Shown here piece by piece: positions 54,534-64,000 of a DNA stretch of 64,000 nt. Origin of the DNA: Arthrobacter sp. Marseille-P9274 (GTDB lineage Bacteria; Actinomycetota; Actinomycetes; Actinomycetales; Micrococcaceae); the NCBI RefSeq assembly GCF_946892675.1, contig NZ_CAMPOV010000002.1:840338-904337 (forward strand), written 5' to 3'. Every line of letters starts with the position of its first letter. The stretch's first letter is position 1. A program made the translations under genes and the position numbers. Below the pieces are notes generated by a model. It searched no databases. It was given only the letters and a program-made list of their open reading frames with translations, and was not told where the DNA came from.

Positions 54534-55859
54534 TCAGCCCAGCTTGGAGGGGGTGGCTCCGGTGTCCTCGGCGGCGTCCAGCGGCTCGGTGCCGCGCCAG
54601 CGGGCGACAAGGCCCATGCCATGGAAGATCAGCAGCGCCGCGGCCGTGCCCAGGGCGATGCCTTCGAAGGTCAGCTCGCCGATGGACCAGGTGAAGTTGG
54701 CGATGCCGATCACCAGCGAAACGCCGGCCACGGAAAGGTTGATGGGATTGGCGAAGTTGACCCGGTTCTGGACCCAGATCCGCACGCCGAGGATGCCGAT
54801 CATGCCGTAGAGCACCACGCCGGCCCCGCCCAGCACGCCCGGGGGAACGGTGGCGATGAGCGCGCCGAACTTGGGGAACAGGCTCAGCAGCACGGCGATG
54901 ATGCCGGCGACCCAGTAGGCCGCCGTCGAGTACACCTTGGACGCTGCCATCACGCCGATGTTCTCGGCATAGGTGGTGGTTCCGGACCCGCCGCCGGTGC
55001 CTGCGAGGACCGTGGCCAAGCCGTCCGCCATCAGCGCGCGGCCGGTATAGGGGTCGAGGTTCTGCCCGGTCATGGCCGCCACTGACTTCACGTGCCCGAT
55101 GTTCTCCGCCACGAGCACCAGCACCACCGGGACGAACAGGCCGATGAGGGAAATGTGGAACTCCGGGGTGTGGAACTGCGGCAGGCCCACCCACGCGGCG
55201 TCGTTGATGGCGGAGAAGTCCACTTCGCCGCGCAGCACGGCAGTCAGGTAGCCCGCCAGCACACCGACCAGGATGGAGAGCCGGCCGAGCAGGCCGCGGA
55301 AGAGGACGGCGGCCAGCAGGATCGCGACCACCGTGACGACGCCGGTGACGGCGCCCTGCTCGAAGTTGGTCTTAGCCGTCGGCGCCAGGTTCAGGCCGAT
55401 CAGCGCCACGATGGAGCCGGTCACCACCGGAGGCATCACGACCTGGATCCAGTGCGAGCCGGCCTTATGGACGATGAAGCCGATGACGAACAGCACCGCC
55501 CCCGCCATGATCAGCCCGCCCAGCGCACCGCCCATGCCGTGCTGGTTCATGGCGGCGCCGATCGGCGCGATGAACGCGAAGCTGGAGCCGAGGTAGCTCG
55601 GGATCCGGCCGGCCGTGATGACCAGGAAGAGGATCGTGCCGATCCCCGAGAACAGCAGGGTGGTGGACGGCGGGAACCCGGTGATCAGCGGCACCAGGAA
55701 GGTGGCGCCGAACATGGCGACCACGTGCTGCGCGCCGATCCCGATGGTCCGGCCCCAGGTCAGCCGCTCCTGCGGGGAGACCACCGTGCCGGGCGCAATG
55801 CTCCTGCCGTCGCCGTGCAGTTGCCAACGGAAGGGGGAGGACTTCTCGGTCGTGCTCAT
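54534..55859 (-). CDS. Uracil-xanthine permease (NCS2 family)
   Basis: This 441-residue membrane protein has the UraA/NCS2 sequence: QHVVAMFGATFLVPLITG, PSYLGSSFAFIAPIG and TGGGSGTTTYAENIG with its conserved Glu, then NxG-type segment in the second repeat. It has 14 helices in two inverted repeats and transports uracil or xanthine with protons. The product ends in a soluble tail (AAEDTGATPSKLG). It is a single gene. Confidence 0.92.
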   Translation of the reverse strand: MSTTEKSSPFRWQLHGDGRSIAPGTVVSPQERLTWGRTIGIGAQHVVAMFGATFLVPLITGFPPSTTLLFSGIGTILFLVITAGRIPSYLGSSFAFIAPIGAAMNQHGMGGALGGLIMAGAVLFVIGFIVHKAGSHWIQVVMPPVVTGSIVALIGLNLAPTAKTNFEQGAVTGVVTVVAILLAAVLFRGLLGRLSILVGVLAGYLTAVLRGEVDFSAINDAAWVGLPQFHTPEFHISLIGLFVPVVLVLVAENIGHVKSVAAMTGQNLDPYTGRALMADGLATVLAGTGGGSGTTTYAENIGVMAASKVYSTAAYWVAGIIAVLLSLFPKFGALIATVPPGVLGGAGVVLYGMIGILGVRIWVQNRVNFANPINLSVAGVSLVIGIANFTWSIGELTFEGIALGTAAALLIFHGMGLVARWRGTEPLDAAEDTGATPSKLG

Positions 55860-55971
55860 GGAGGGCCTCTCGGGACGTGGGAAGAGCTTGGTCTGGAAGC
55901 ATCCTACTGCCGCCGGCCCTTCCCGCGCGCCCGAGCTGTGGCGCCGCTCCCGCGCCCGCCCTAGGGCCGGG

Positions 55972-57606
55972 TCAGCCGATGACCCCGTCCACCAGCGCCT
56001 TCGCCTCGGCCTGCACCTGCTTCAGGTGCTCGTCGCCCTTGAATGACTCGGCGTAGATCTTGTAGACGTCTTCGGTGCCGGACGGGCGGGCTGCGAACCA
56101 CGCGTTTTCGGTGGTGACCTTGAGCCCGCCGATCGCGGCGCCGTTGCCCGGTGCCTCGGTCAGCTTTGCCGTGATCGGCTCGCCGGCCAGCTCGGTCGCC
56201 GTCACGTCGGAGGCGGAGAGCTTGCCGAGGGCGGTCTTCTGTTCCCGGGTGGCGGCCGCGTCGATCCGCGCGTACGACGGCGCACCGAACTTCGCGGCCA
56301 GCTCACCGTAGAGTTCGGACGGGGACTTGCCCGTGACGGCCTTGATCTCCGAGGCCAGCAGGGCCAGCAGGATGCCGTCCTTGTCCGTGGACCACGGCTG
56401 GCCGTTGAACCGGACGAAGGACGCGCCGGCGGATTCCTCGCCGCCGAAGACGCCCTCGCCGGAGAGCAGGCCGGGCACGAACCACTTGAAGCCGACGGGA
56501 ACCTCCACCAGCTTGCGGCCGAGGTCCGCCGCCACGCGGTCGATCATCGAGGACGAGACGAGCGTCTTGCCCACCGACGCGCCCGCGGGCCACTGCGGCC
56601 GGTGCGTGTAGAGGTACTGGATCGCCACCGCCAGGTAATGGTTCGGATTCATCAGCCCCGCATCCGGGGTGACGATCCCGTGGCGGTCCGCATCGGCGTC
56701 GTTCCCGGTAGCAATCTCGAACTCGGCGGAACGGCCGATCAGCGACGCCATGGCGTAGGGCGAGGAGCAGTCCATGCGGATCTTCTCGTCCCAGTCCAGC
56801 GTCATGAACGCCCACTGCGGGTCCACTGTCGAATTGACCACCGTCAGGTCCAGGTTGTGCCGCTCTCCGATCGCGCCCCAGTAGTCCACCGAGGCACCGC
56901 CCATCGGGTCCGCGCCGATGCGGACGCTGGCGTTGCGGATGGCCTCCAGGTCCAGCACCTGCGGCAGATCGTCCACGTAGTTGCTGAGGAAGTCATAGGT
57001 CCCGACGGCGCCTGAGAACTGGGCCTGGCCGAGCGGGATCCGTTTGACCCCGCGCAGACCCGACTCGAGCAGCTCGTTGGCGCGGTTGGCGATCCAGCCC
57101 GTGGCATCCGAATCCGCCGGGCCGCCGTGCGGCGGGTTGTACTTGAAGCCGCCGTCCCCGGGGGGATTGTGCGAGGGCGTGATGACGATGCCGTCGCCCT
57201 GCCCGTCCGGGTTTGCGGTGTTGTGCTTGAGGATGGCGTGGCTGACGGCCGGCGTCGGGGTCCAGCCGGTCCTCGAATCCACCCAGACGGTGACGCCGTT
57301 GGCGGCGAGGACCTCCAGCGCCGTGTTCTGCGCCGGGTCGGAGAGGGCATGGGTGTCCTTGCCCATGAACAGCGGACCGGCGATGCCCTGGCCGGCCCGG
57401 TATTCCACGATCGCCTGCGTGATGGCGGCGATATGGTCCTCGTTGAAGGAACCCTTCAGGCTGCTGCCGCGATGGCCGGACGTGCCGAAGGCCACGCGCT
57501 GCGTCGGCTCCTTCGGATCGGGCTTCACGTCGAAGTACGCGTCGAGCAGCGCGGTCAGGTCAACAAGGTCGCTGGGTTGGGCCACTGTGCCCGCACGGTT
57601 TGCCAT
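55972..57606 (-). CDS. pgm: Phosphoglucomutase (alpha-D-glucose phosphate-specific)
   Basis: This 544-residue protein has the bacterial Pgm N-terminus with [11 protein letters not shown] (residues 40-50), the phosphoserine Ser145 in [12 protein letters not shown], the metal loop DADADRHG and the sugar-binding [10 protein letters not shown]. It interconverts glucose 1-phosphate and glucose 6-phosphate, feeding glycogen, trehalose and wall-sugar synthesis. Length and order of the four domains are standard. It is divergent from the SAM riboswitch unit. Confidence 0.95.
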   Translation of the reverse strand: MANRAGTVAQPSDLVDLTALLDAYFDVKPDPKEPTQRVAFGTSGHRGSSLKGSFNEDHIAAITQAIVEYRAGQGIAGPLFMGKDTHALSDPAQNTALEVLAANGVTVWVDSRTGWTPTPAVSHAILKHNTANPDGQGDGIVITPSHNPPGDGGFKYNPPHGGPADSDATGWIANRANELLESGLRGVKRIPLGQAQFSGAVGTYDFLSNYVDDLPQVLDLEAIRNASVRIGADPMGGASVDYWGAIGERHNLDLTVVNSTVDPQWAFMTLDWDEKIRMDCSSPYAMASLIGRSAEFEIATGNDADADRHGIVTPDAGLMNPNHYLAVAIQYLYTHRPQWPAGASVGKTLVSSSMIDRVAADLGRKLVEVPVGFKWFVPGLLSGEGVFGGEESAGASFVRFNGQPWSTDKDGILLALLASEIKAVTGKSPSELYGELAAKFGAPSYARIDAAATREQKTALGKLSASDVTATELAGEPITAKLTEAPGNGAAIGGLKVTTENAWFAARPSGTEDVYKIYAESFKGDEHLKQVQAEAKALVDGVIG

Positions 57607-57827
57607 GCCCCAAGCATGCCAAACATCACAGACCGGGAACCGGGTCCGTCACCAGAAGTTCACAACATTACGACGGCGGGCGGTCGGCCCGGCCGGACGA
57701 TGTTGCGCCGGATGACGGCGGACTTGCCGTTCGTGACGAAACATTCCGTGCCGGGGAGCAACACTTCGACGCATCCCGTGCAGGTTTGCCCTTCAACGCC
57801 CGTCGCTTCCTAGAGTGGACGCATTAG

Positions 57828-57933
57828 CCATCCAGAGCGGCCGAGAGATCTGGCTCGTTGACGCCGCAGCAACCATCCGGGTAAGCCTCCGAGAGGAGAC
57901 GGACCGGAACGGTGCTACCGCCAGGACCGATGG
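57828..57933 (+). promoter_or_regulatory. SAM riboswitch (SAM-I/SAM-IV clan)
   Basis: The 5' leader of metF carries the conserved core of S-adenosylmethionine aptamers. P1 is CCATC (57828-57832) with GATGG (57929-57933). P2 contains GAGAGATCTGGCTC followed by TTGACGCC, then GCAACC (57869-57874) and GGTGCTACC (57911-57919), which pair as in the S-box core. The actinobacterial setting makes the SAM-IV variant likely, but I cannot separate SAM-I from SAM-IV by eye. High SAM should lower expression of the methionine genes downstream. Confidence 0.85.
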
Positions 57934-58012
57934 AGACGCGCCAGCGACACCACCAGGGCCTTCACCTGCCCGGCGTGGAAAACGGCTGGTCCTTTCAGCA
58001 GCGCAGCGGCGC

Positions 58013-58035
58013 ACTCCCTCGGCACGACCGAGGAG
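58013..58035 (+). promoter_or_regulatory. Shine-Dalgarno-sequestering hairpin of metF
   Basis: CTCGG (58018-58022) pairs with CCGAG (58028-58032), and the stem continues through CTC (with one bulged C) to include GAG, so the GAGGAG ribosome site of metF (58030-58035) is buried. This suggests that the SAM riboswitch works on translation. No terminator-like hairpin with a T-run is present between the aptamer and the start codon. Confidence 0.6.
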
Positions 58036-58040
58036 CGTAC

Positions 58041-58955
58041 ATGACCCTGGCAGCACGGACAGCCGTCCCGCCGTCGTTGTCCTACGAGCTGTATCCGCCC
58101 GCCAACGCGCAGGCCGAAGCCACGGTGCTTCGGGCCATCGAGGAGCTTGGCGGCACCCATCCCGACTACGTTTCAGTGACCTACAGCGGCACGCCCGAAC
58201 GGCGCCGCGCCTCGATCCAGCTGATCGAGCATCTGGTGGGCGCCACCAGGCTGCGACCGCTGGCACACCTGACCTGCGTCGGGGAGACCCGCGAAAGCCT
58301 GGAGCTGCTGGTGTGCCAGTTCGTCGGGCTGGGCGTGCGCGGCGTGCTGGCGATGCGCGGGGATCTGCCAACCGACCCGGAGACGTTCCGCGGCGACCTG
58401 CCCTTCGCGCGCTACCTGGTGGAACTGATCCGCAGCGTCGAGTGCCGGCATTCCGCGACACTGGCCGGCGGCCGGATGGCCGTCGGGGTGGCCGCCTACC
58501 CGAACCGGCATCCGGAGTCCCCTTCCTTCGAGCACGACGTCGAGGTGCTCGTCTCGAAGGAACGCTCGGGGGCCGACTTCGCGATCAGCCAGGTGTACTT
58601 CGACCCGGCCCACTACGTCCGCCTGGTGGCCGCCGCCCGCGCGGCCGGCGTGACGATCCCGATCATTCCCGGGGTCATCCCGATGTCGAGCGTGCGCCGG
58701 CTGGAGCGGCTGGCCGTGATGACCGGCGTCCGCCCGGATCCGGCGCTGCTGCACCGGCTCGAGACGGCGTCCTCGGACGCCGAGCGGCGCCGGATCGGGG
58801 TCGCCGCCGCCGCGGAGCTGGCCCGCGCCGCCTTCGATGCCGGGGCGCCCGGCGTGCACCTGTACACCTTCAACGATGCGCGCGCCTCCATCGAGGTGGT
58901 CGAGGCGCTCGACCTGCCCTCCACCCGCACCCTTTCCGCTTCCGTACCCGCCTGA
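58041..58955 (+). CDS. metF: Methylenetetrahydrofolate reductase
   Basis: The ATG at 58041 lies five bases after GAGGAG and gives 304 residues. The TIM-barrel flavoprotein has SYELYPP with its catalytic Glu region, SVTYSGTPERR, LAHLTCVGETRESL and FAISQVYFDPAHY. It reduces 5,10-methylene-tetrahydrofolate to 5-methyl-tetrahydrofolate, the methyl donor for MetE, encoded 32 bp downstream. The gene lies under a SAM riboswitch. The enzyme is the short bacterial type with no regulatory domain. Confidence 0.93.
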   Translation: MTLAARTAVPPSLSYELYPPANAQAEATVLRAIEELGGTHPDYVSVTYSGTPERRRASIQLIEHLVGATRLRPLAHLTCVGETRESLELLVCQFVGLGVRGVLAMRGDLPTDPETFRGDLPFARYLVELIRSVECRHSATLAGGRMAVGVAAYPNRHPESPSFEHDVEVLVSKERSGADFAISQVYFDPAHYVRLVAAARAAGVTIPIIPGVIPMSSVRRLERLAVMTGVRPDPALLHRLETASSDAERRRIGVAAAAELARAAFDAGAPGVHLYTFNDARASIEVVEALDLPSTRTLSASVPA

Positions 58956-58987
58956 ACCCGCATAAACCCGCCCGACAGGAGAACATC

Positions 58988-61366
58988 ATGACCGCCAAGA
59001 ACACCTTCCCCGCCGCCACCATCCTGGGCTACCCGCGCATCGGCCCAAACCGGGAACTGAAGAAGGCCCTCGAAGCCCACTGGAGCGGCAGGCTCGACGA
59101 GGACGGCCTGCTCTTCGAGGCCCGGAAGGTCCAGGACCGGACCGTCCGCCGCCTGGTCCAGCTCGGCCTGGACGCCGCCGATTCCTCCATTCCCGCCGAC
59201 TTCGCGCTCTACGACCAGGTCCTCGACACCACGGCCGCCCTCGGCGCGCTGCCGTCCCGTTTCGCGGACCTCGCGGATAGCGACGGCGGCGTCGGCACCG
59301 CAGCGTCCTTCGTGCTGGCCCGCGGCTACGGCGAACGCGCGCCCCTGGAGCTGACCAAGTGGTTCGACACGAATTACCACTACCTCGTGCCGGAGATCGG
59401 CCCGGAAACCCGCTTCGCCGCCGTCGCTCACCAGTTGGCCGGGATCATCCGCCGGCAGAAGGACCGCGGCGCCGTGCTGCGGCCGGTCCTCGTGGGCCCG
59501 GTGACCTACCTGCTGCTCGCCAAGGCGGAGGACGGCGCGCCCGAGGGCTTCGACCCGCTGACCCGGATCGACGACGCCGTCGCGGCCTACGTGGGGATCC
59601 TCGGCCAGCTGGCCGAGGCCGGCGCCGAGTGGGTGCAGCTCGACGAGCCGGGCCTCTCCACGGACGCCGGCGCGGCGCTGGCCGCTCCCGGCGGGCTGGT
59701 GGAGCAGGTATACCGGAAGCTGGCCGAGGCCCCGGTGGCCGCCGCGGGCCGCCACGCGAACGGCCGCCCGGCCCTGCTGGTCACCACCGGGTACGGCACC
59801 GCCGGGGATCCGGCCCGCGCCGGCGAGGCCCTGGCCGTGCTGGCCGCCGTCGGCGTCGAAGCCGTCCACGCGGACCTGGTCCGCGGCGCGCTGCCCTCCG
59901 CCGAAGCGCTGCGCGCGCTCGGTGGCACCCGCTTCGTCGCCGGTATCGTGGACGGCCGCAACGTCTGGCGGAACAACCTCTTGTCCTCGCTGGACGTGCT
60001 CGAGGACCTGCAGGCGCAGTCCGGCGCGGCCGTCTCGGTCGGCACCTCCACGTCGCTGCTGCACGTGCCGCACGACGTCGCCGCCGAGTCCGCGCTTCCG
60101 GCGCACCTGCCGGCCTGGCTCTCCTTCGCGGACCAGAAGGTGCGCGAGGCGGCGGCGCTGGCCCGCGGCCTGGCCGGAGGCCGCCCGTCCATCGCCGCGG
60201 AACTGCAGGACGCGGAGGCGGCCCTGCGGTCACGCGCCAAGTACGACGGCGTGCTGTCGCCGGCTGTCCGGCAGCGCACCGCGGCGCTGGGGGAGGAGGA
60301 CTTCACCCGGGGCCCGGCCGAGCGCCGCGCCGAACTGCAGCAGGCCAAGCTGGGGCTGCCGGTCCTGCCGACCACCACGATCGGCTCCTTCCCGCAGACC
60401 GGAGAGGTCCGCCGCGCCCGTGCCGCCGCACAGAAGGGCAGCATCGCCCAGGCGGAGTACGAGCAGTTCCTCAAGGACGAGATCGCCCGCGTGGTGGCAT
60501 TGCAGGAGGAACTGGGGCTGGACGTGCTGGTGCACGGCGAGCCGGAGCGCAACGACATGGTCCAGTACTTCGCCGAGAACTTCGACGGCTTCGCGGCCAC
60601 GGGCAACGGCTGGGTCCAGTCCTACGGCTCGCGCTGCACCCGGCCCTCCATCCTCTGGGGCGACGTGTCCCGACCGGCTGCGTTCACCGTTCCCTGGACC
60701 AGCTACGCGCAGTCGCTGACCCGGCGGCCGCTGAAGGGCATGCTCACCGGCCCGGTCACCATCCTCGCCTGGTCCTTCGTCCGCGACGACCAGCCGCTGG
60801 CGGAGACCGCCAACCAGGTGGCCCTGGCCCTGCGCGACGAGATCGCGGACCTGGAGGCCGCGGGGACCGGCATCGTGCAGGTGGACGAACCCGCCCTGCG
60901 CGAACTGCTGCCGCTGCGCGCCGCGGACCAGCCGGCGTACCTCGACTGGTCCGTCCGCGCCTTCCGGCTCGCCACCTCGGGCGCCGGCGACGCGACCCAG
61001 ATCCACACGCACCTGTGCTACTCGGAGTTCGGCGAGGTCATCGCCGCGATCGACGCCCTCGACGCGGACGTGACCAGCATCGAGGCCGCCCGCTCGCGGC
61101 TCGAGGTCGTCGCAGACCTGGCCGGCTTCGGCTTCCGCCGCGGGATCGGCCCCGGCGTCTACGACATCCACTCGCCCCGGGTTCCCTCCACCGAGGAAGT
61201 CGCCGGGCTGATCGAAACCGCGCTGGACGCCATCCCGGTGCGCCAGCTGTGGATCAACCCGGACTGCGGGCTGAAGACCCGCGGTTACGAGGAAACCCGC
61301 GAGTCCCTGCGCAACGTCGTCGCCGCCGCGAAGGCAGCGCGCGAAACCCTGGCCGTCCGCGCCTAG
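58988..61366 (+). CDS. metE: Cobalamin-independent methionine synthase
   Basis: The ATG at 58988 follows AGGAGA and gives 792 residues, normal for MetE. The protein is two TIM barrels: an N-terminal folate-binding barrel ([18 protein letters not shown]) and a C-terminal catalytic barrel. Zinc ligands are visible at His675 and Cys677 (THLCYSEFG) and Cys760 (NPDCGLKTR). It transfers the methyl of 5-methyl-tetrahydropteroyl-glutamate to homocysteine without B12. It is the main output of the SAM-regulated operon. Confidence 0.95.
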   Translation: MTAKNTFPAATILGYPRIGPNRELKKALEAHWSGRLDEDGLLFEARKVQDRTVRRLVQLGLDAADSSIPADFALYDQVLDTTAALGALPSRFADLADSDGGVGTAASFVLARGYGERAPLELTKWFDTNYHYLVPEIGPETRFAAVAHQLAGIIRRQKDRGAVLRPVLVGPVTYLLLAKAEDGAPEGFDPLTRIDDAVAAYVGILGQLAEAGAEWVQLDEPGLSTDAGAALAAPGGLVEQVYRKLAEAPVAAAGRHANGRPALLVTTGYGTAGDPARAGEALAVLAAVGVEAVHADLVRGALPSAEALRALGGTRFVAGIVDGRNVWRNNLLSSLDVLEDLQAQSGAAVSVGTSTSLLHVPHDVAAESALPAHLPAWLSFADQKVREAAALARGLAGGRPSIAAELQDAEAALRSRAKYDGVLSPAVRQRTAALGEEDFTRGPAERRAELQQAKLGLPVLPTTTIGSFPQTGEVRRARAAAQKGSIAQAEYEQFLKDEIARVVALQEELGLDVLVHGEPERNDMVQYFAENFDGFAATGNGWVQSYGSRCTRPSILWGDVSRPAAFTVPWTSYAQSLTRRPLKGMLTGPVTILAWSFVRDDQPLAETANQVALALRDEIADLEAAGTGIVQVDEPALRELLPLRAADQPAYLDWSVRAFRLATSGAGDATQIHTHLCYSEFGEVIAAIDALDADVTSIEAARSRLEVVADLAGFGFRRGIGPGVYDIHSPRVPSTEEVAGLIETALDAIPVRQLWINPDCGLKTRGYEETRESLRNVVAAAKAARETLAVRA

Positions 61367-61405
61367 CGGTCCGGCCGCAGCGTCCAGCAGAAGGAGCCCC
61401 TTCCC

Positions 61406-62740
61406 ATGAGCATTCCCGACGGCGGTACCGCCACTGCGCAGATCCACGCCGGCTACGAACCGCAGGCCCCGCACCGGCCGGTGACGGTGCCGCTCTACCA
61501 GAGCGCGGCCTACGAGTTCCCCGACTACGAATCGGCCCGGCGAATGTTCGCATTGAAGGAGGCGGGCTTCACCTACACCCGGACCGGCAACCCGACCGTG
61601 GCCGTGCTGGAGCAGCGCGTGGCCGCCCTGGAGGGAGGCACGGGCGGTTTGGCCACGGCCACGGGGCAGGCCGCCGTCGCCGTGGCCCTGCTGGCGCTGG
61701 TGCGCGGCGGCCACCACCTGGTCGCCTCCTCGAAGCTGTACGGCGGAACCGTGGACTTGCTCACGGACACGTTCGGCGACTTCGGGATCGAGGTCAGCTT
61801 TGCCGATCCGGCCGACGTCGGGGCCTGGGCCGCGGCGGTGCGTCCGCAGACCAGGGCGTTCCTGACCGAGGCCATCGGGAACCCGCTGGCCACGCTGCAG
61901 GACCTGCCGGCCATTGCCGCCGCCGCGCGCAGCGCCGGGGTGCCTCTGGTCGTGGACAACACGCTGGCCACCCCGGTGCTGTACCGCCCGCTGGAACTGG
62001 GCGCCGACGTCGTTGTCCACTCGGCGACTAAGTTCCTCGGCGGGCACGGCACCTCGCTCGCCGGGGTGGTGGTGGACGGCGGCCGGTTCGACTTCTCCGC
62101 CGACCCGGAGAAGTGGCCGCAGCTCACGCGGCCCAAGCGCCGCTACGGCGGGGACACCCTGTGGGAGCGGCACGGCCGCGGCGCCTACCTGGCGCTGGCG
62201 CGCAGCAAGTACCTGCACGATCTGGGCCCGTCGCTCTCGCCGTACAACGCAGCGCAGGTGCTGCAGGGACTCGAGACGCTGGATATCCGGGTGGCGCGGC
62301 ACGGGGAAAACACCCGCGAGGTGGCCGGCTTCCTGGCCGCCCATCCGGCCGTCGCCGCTGTGCACTACCCCTCGGTGCCGGGGCATCCGCAGGCGGCGCT
62401 TGCGGCCCGGGACTTCCCGCGCGGCACCGGCAGCGTGTTCTCCTTCGATCTCGCCGCGGACCCGGCCGAGGTGGGGCCGTTCATCGACCGGCTGCGGCTG
62501 TTCAAGCTGGTGGCCAACGTGGGGGACACCCGGTCGCTGGTGGCTCACCCGTCGGCCATGACCCACTGCCGGCTCTCGCCCCCGCAGCGGGCCGCGGCGG
62601 GAATCGGCGAGACCACCATCCGGCTCTCGATCGGACTGGAAGCCGCCGCGGACCTGGTCGCCGACCTGGCCCAGGCGCTGGCCCCGCTCACCGCAACGCT
62701 CCCGACGTCCGGTGCCCCGGCCGCCGTCGTCAACGCCTAG
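61406..62740 (+). CDS. metY: O-acetylhomoserine sulfhydrylase-type PLP enzyme
   Basis: This 444-residue Cys/Met-metabolism PLP enzyme has the opening TAQIHAGYEPQAPHRPVTVPLYQSAAYEF, Tyr/Arg in TYTRTGNPT, and the PLP lysine Lys209 in HSATKFLGGHG. The long insertion and N-terminus fit O-acetylhomoserine sulfhydrylase, which makes homocysteine directly from sulfide. It lies 39 bp after metE and is followed by a second PLP enzyme. RBS is AAGGAG. An O-succinylhomoserine substrate is not excluded. Confidence 0.88.
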   Translation: MSIPDGGTATAQIHAGYEPQAPHRPVTVPLYQSAAYEFPDYESARRMFALKEAGFTYTRTGNPTVAVLEQRVAALEGGTGGLATATGQAAVAVALLALVRGGHHLVASSKLYGGTVDLLTDTFGDFGIEVSFADPADVGAWAAAVRPQTRAFLTEAIGNPLATLQDLPAIAAAARSAGVPLVVDNTLATPVLYRPLELGADVVVHSATKFLGGHGTSLAGVVVDGGRFDFSADPEKWPQLTRPKRRYGGDTLWERHGRGAYLALARSKYLHDLGPSLSPYNAAQVLQGLETLDIRVARHGENTREVAGFLAAHPAVAAVHYPSVPGHPQAALAARDFPRGTGSVFSFDLAADPAEVGPFIDRLRLFKLVANVGDTRSLVAHPSAMTHCRLSPPQRAAAGIGETTIRLSIGLEAAADLVADLAQALAPLTATLPTSGAPAAVVNA

Positions 62741-62767
62741 AACGTCAACGTAAGAAAGGAGGCTGGC

Positions 62768-63967
62768 ATGCCCGGATTCAACACCACCGCCATCCACGCC
62801 GGCCAGGAGCCGGACCCGCTGACCGGCGCCGTGATCCCGCCGATCTACCAGACCTCGACCTTCGTGCAGGACGGCATCAACGTGCTGCGCGCCGGGCACG
62901 AGTACAGCCGCGGTTCCAACCCCACACGCAACGGCTTCGAGGCGCAGCTGGCGGCACTGGAACGCGGCACGGCGGCCTTCGCGTTCGCCTCCGGCCTGGC
63001 CGCGGAGGACGCCCTGCTCCGCGCGCTGCTGCGGCCGGGCGACCACATCGTGCTCGGCGGAGACGGCTACGGCGGCACCAACCGGCTGGTCAACCACCTG
63101 CTGGGACCGTGGGGCGTCGCCAACACCGCCGTGGACATCACCGACCTGGACGCTGTTGCGGCGGCGGTCCGGCCGGGCGAAACCGCGCTGCTGTGGGTGG
63201 AGACGCCGTCGAACCCCCTGCTGGGCATCGCGGACCTCGCCGGGTGGGCCAGGCTGGCCCACGACGCCGGGGCCCTCCTGGTGGTCGACAACACCTTCGC
63301 GTCGCCTTACCTGCAGCGGCCGCTGGAGCTCGGCGCCGACGTGGTGGTGCACTCCACCACCAAGTACATCGGCGGGCACTCGGACGTCCTCGGCGGTGCC
63401 GTGGTGGTGGCAGACCGGGCCTTCCGCGGCAAGCCCCTGGCCGAGGCGGTCGGATACCAGCAGTTTGCCGGCGGCGCGGTGGCTGGGCCGCAGGACTGTT
63501 ACCTGGCCGCGCGCGGGCTGAAGACCCTCGGCCTGCGGATGGAGCGGCACGGCAGCAACGCCCTGGCCCTGGCCGAATGGCTGCGGGACCAGCCCGGGAT
63601 CGCCGAGGTGCTCTACCCGGGACTGCCGGACCACCCGGGGCATGAGCTGGCCGCGCGCCAGATGTCCGGCTTCGGCGGCATCGTCTCGCTGCGCTTCGCC
63701 GCCGGCGAGTCCGCCGCCCGCGCCTTCGCCGAGTCCACGCGGCTGTTCGCGCTGTCCGTCAGCCTTGGCGGGGTGGAATCGCTGGTCTGCTACTGCTCGG
63801 AGATGACGCACGCCTCGGTCCGCGGCACGGAGCTGGCGGTGCCGACGGACCTGGTCCGGCTGTCCGTCGGCGTTGAGGACGTCGCGGACCTGCGCTCCGA
63901 CCTGGCCGCCGGGCTCGAAGCGGCGAGGGCTGCAGTGCCCGCCCGGCCGCTGCTCAGCGCCGTGTGA
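62768..63967 (+). CDS. metB: Cystathionine gamma-synthase-type PLP enzyme
   Basis: This 399-residue protein starts at an ATG behind AAGGAGG. It has the shorter form of the same PLP fold: TTAIHAGQEPDPLTGAVIPP, EYSRGSNPTR and PLP Lys199 in HSTTKYIGGHS. It resembles cystathionine gamma-synthase or gamma-lyase; in this operon the synthase, joining cysteine and activated homoserine, or the lyase, running the reverse way, are both plausible. It ends close to the window edge. Confidence 0.88.
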   Translation: MPGFNTTAIHAGQEPDPLTGAVIPPIYQTSTFVQDGINVLRAGHEYSRGSNPTRNGFEAQLAALERGTAAFAFASGLAAEDALLRALLRPGDHIVLGGDGYGGTNRLVNHLLGPWGVANTAVDITDLDAVAAAVRPGETALLWVETPSNPLLGIADLAGWARLAHDAGALLVVDNTFASPYLQRPLELGADVVVHSTTKYIGGHSDVLGGAVVVADRAFRGKPLAEAVGYQQFAGGAVAGPQDCYLAARGLKTLGLRMERHGSNALALAEWLRDQPGIAEVLYPGLPDHPGHELAARQMSGFGGIVSLRFAAGESAARAFAESTRLFALSVSLGGVESLVCYCSEMTHASVRGTELAVPTDLVRLSVGVEDVADLRSDLAAGLEAARAAVPARPLLSAV

Positions 63968-63975
63968 GGCCGAGC

Positions 63976-63995
63976 GGGAGGGGCCGCCCCCTCCC
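63976..63995 (+). terminator. Hairpin at the window end, probable met operon terminator
   Basis: GGGAGGGG (63976-63983) pairs with CCCCTCCC (63988-63995) around CCGC. The window ends before a T-run could be seen. Confidence 0.4.
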
Positions 63996-64000
63996 TCCCG

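Noticed and set aside
57815..58987. In-frame extension in front of metE through the riboswitch and metF
   Set aside because: It covers the SAM aptamer and metF in another frame. The ATG at 58988 has AGGAGA and starts the MetE fold.
60230..63811. Very long open frame on the minus strand opposite metE, metY and metB
   Set aside because: It is opposite three clear enzymes, has no ribosome site and no recognisable domain. Long antisense frames are expected where third codon positions are nearly all G or C.

Overview
This is a GC-rich actinobacterial chromosome segment, most likely from an Arthrobacter-type member of the Micrococcaceae, close to the replication origin. The evidence is the conserved block gyrA / DUF3566 / tRNA-Ile / DLW-39 / tRNA-Ala / cyclophilin / rhomboid / crgA / class E sortase / pabA-trpG, followed by the actinobacterial morphogenesis operon fhaA-fhaB-pstP-ftsW-pbpA-pknA-pknB. 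I see no insertion sequence, prophage, integrase or CRISPR array. Coding density is high and genes lie on both strands.

Layout. (1) 1-10.7 kb: origin-proximal core genes. They are interrupted by a 1.4 kb gene-free stretch (5063-6479) that holds two clusters of DnaA-box-like sequences, a perfect 16-bp palindrome and a short tandem repeat. (2) 10.8-20.2 kb: the cell-wall growth and signalling operon on the minus strand, ordered fhaA, fhaB, pstP, ftsW/rodA, pbpA, pknA, pknB, mostly with overlapping starts and stops. (3) 20.7 kb: tRNA-Leu(CAG). (4) 21.0-30.7 kb: an accessory catabolic island with a GntR/HutC regulator, two tandem phosphotriesterase-like proteins, an FAD monooxygenase, an HSL-type esterase, an MFS aromatic-acid-type transporter, a divergent metallo-beta-lactamase-fold hydrolase and a CocE/NonD hydrolase. 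(5) 30.8-43.4 kb: mixed metabolism (VOC, DUF5997, LysR-type ligand domain, IMPase, enoyl-CoA hydratase, YceI, SRPBCC, an orphan PstS, a Rieske-FAD oxidoreductase, isochorismatase), then Ku and LigD for end joining. (6) 43.4-51.5 kb: phosphoketolase, then LacI / hydrolase / PfkB kinase / HAD / GDPD / glycerate kinase in close succession. (7) 51.5-57.6 kb: dienelactone hydrolase, dodecin, MFS and uracil-xanthine transporters, phosphoglucomutase. (8) 57.8-64 kb: a SAM riboswitch ahead of metF, metE and two PLP-dependent sulfur enzymes (metY-like, metB-like), a complete methionine-synthesis unit.

The most unusual region is the catabolic island. Its first phosphotriesterase-like protein keeps the fold-level similarity to its neighbour but has lost five of the six canonical metal ligands, while the second has all six. 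The CocE/NonD hydrolase of the same island has the nucleophile motif but no histidine where the family has its GP-W-S/T-H motif. A conspicuous AT-rich palindrome lies between the divergent MBL and CocE genes. The substrate is not evident from sequence. Other points of interest are the DnaA-box clusters away from dnaA, the Shine-Dalgarno-sequestering hairpin below the SAM riboswitch, and a glycine-rich tail shared by two adjacent genes at 35.1-36.1 kb.
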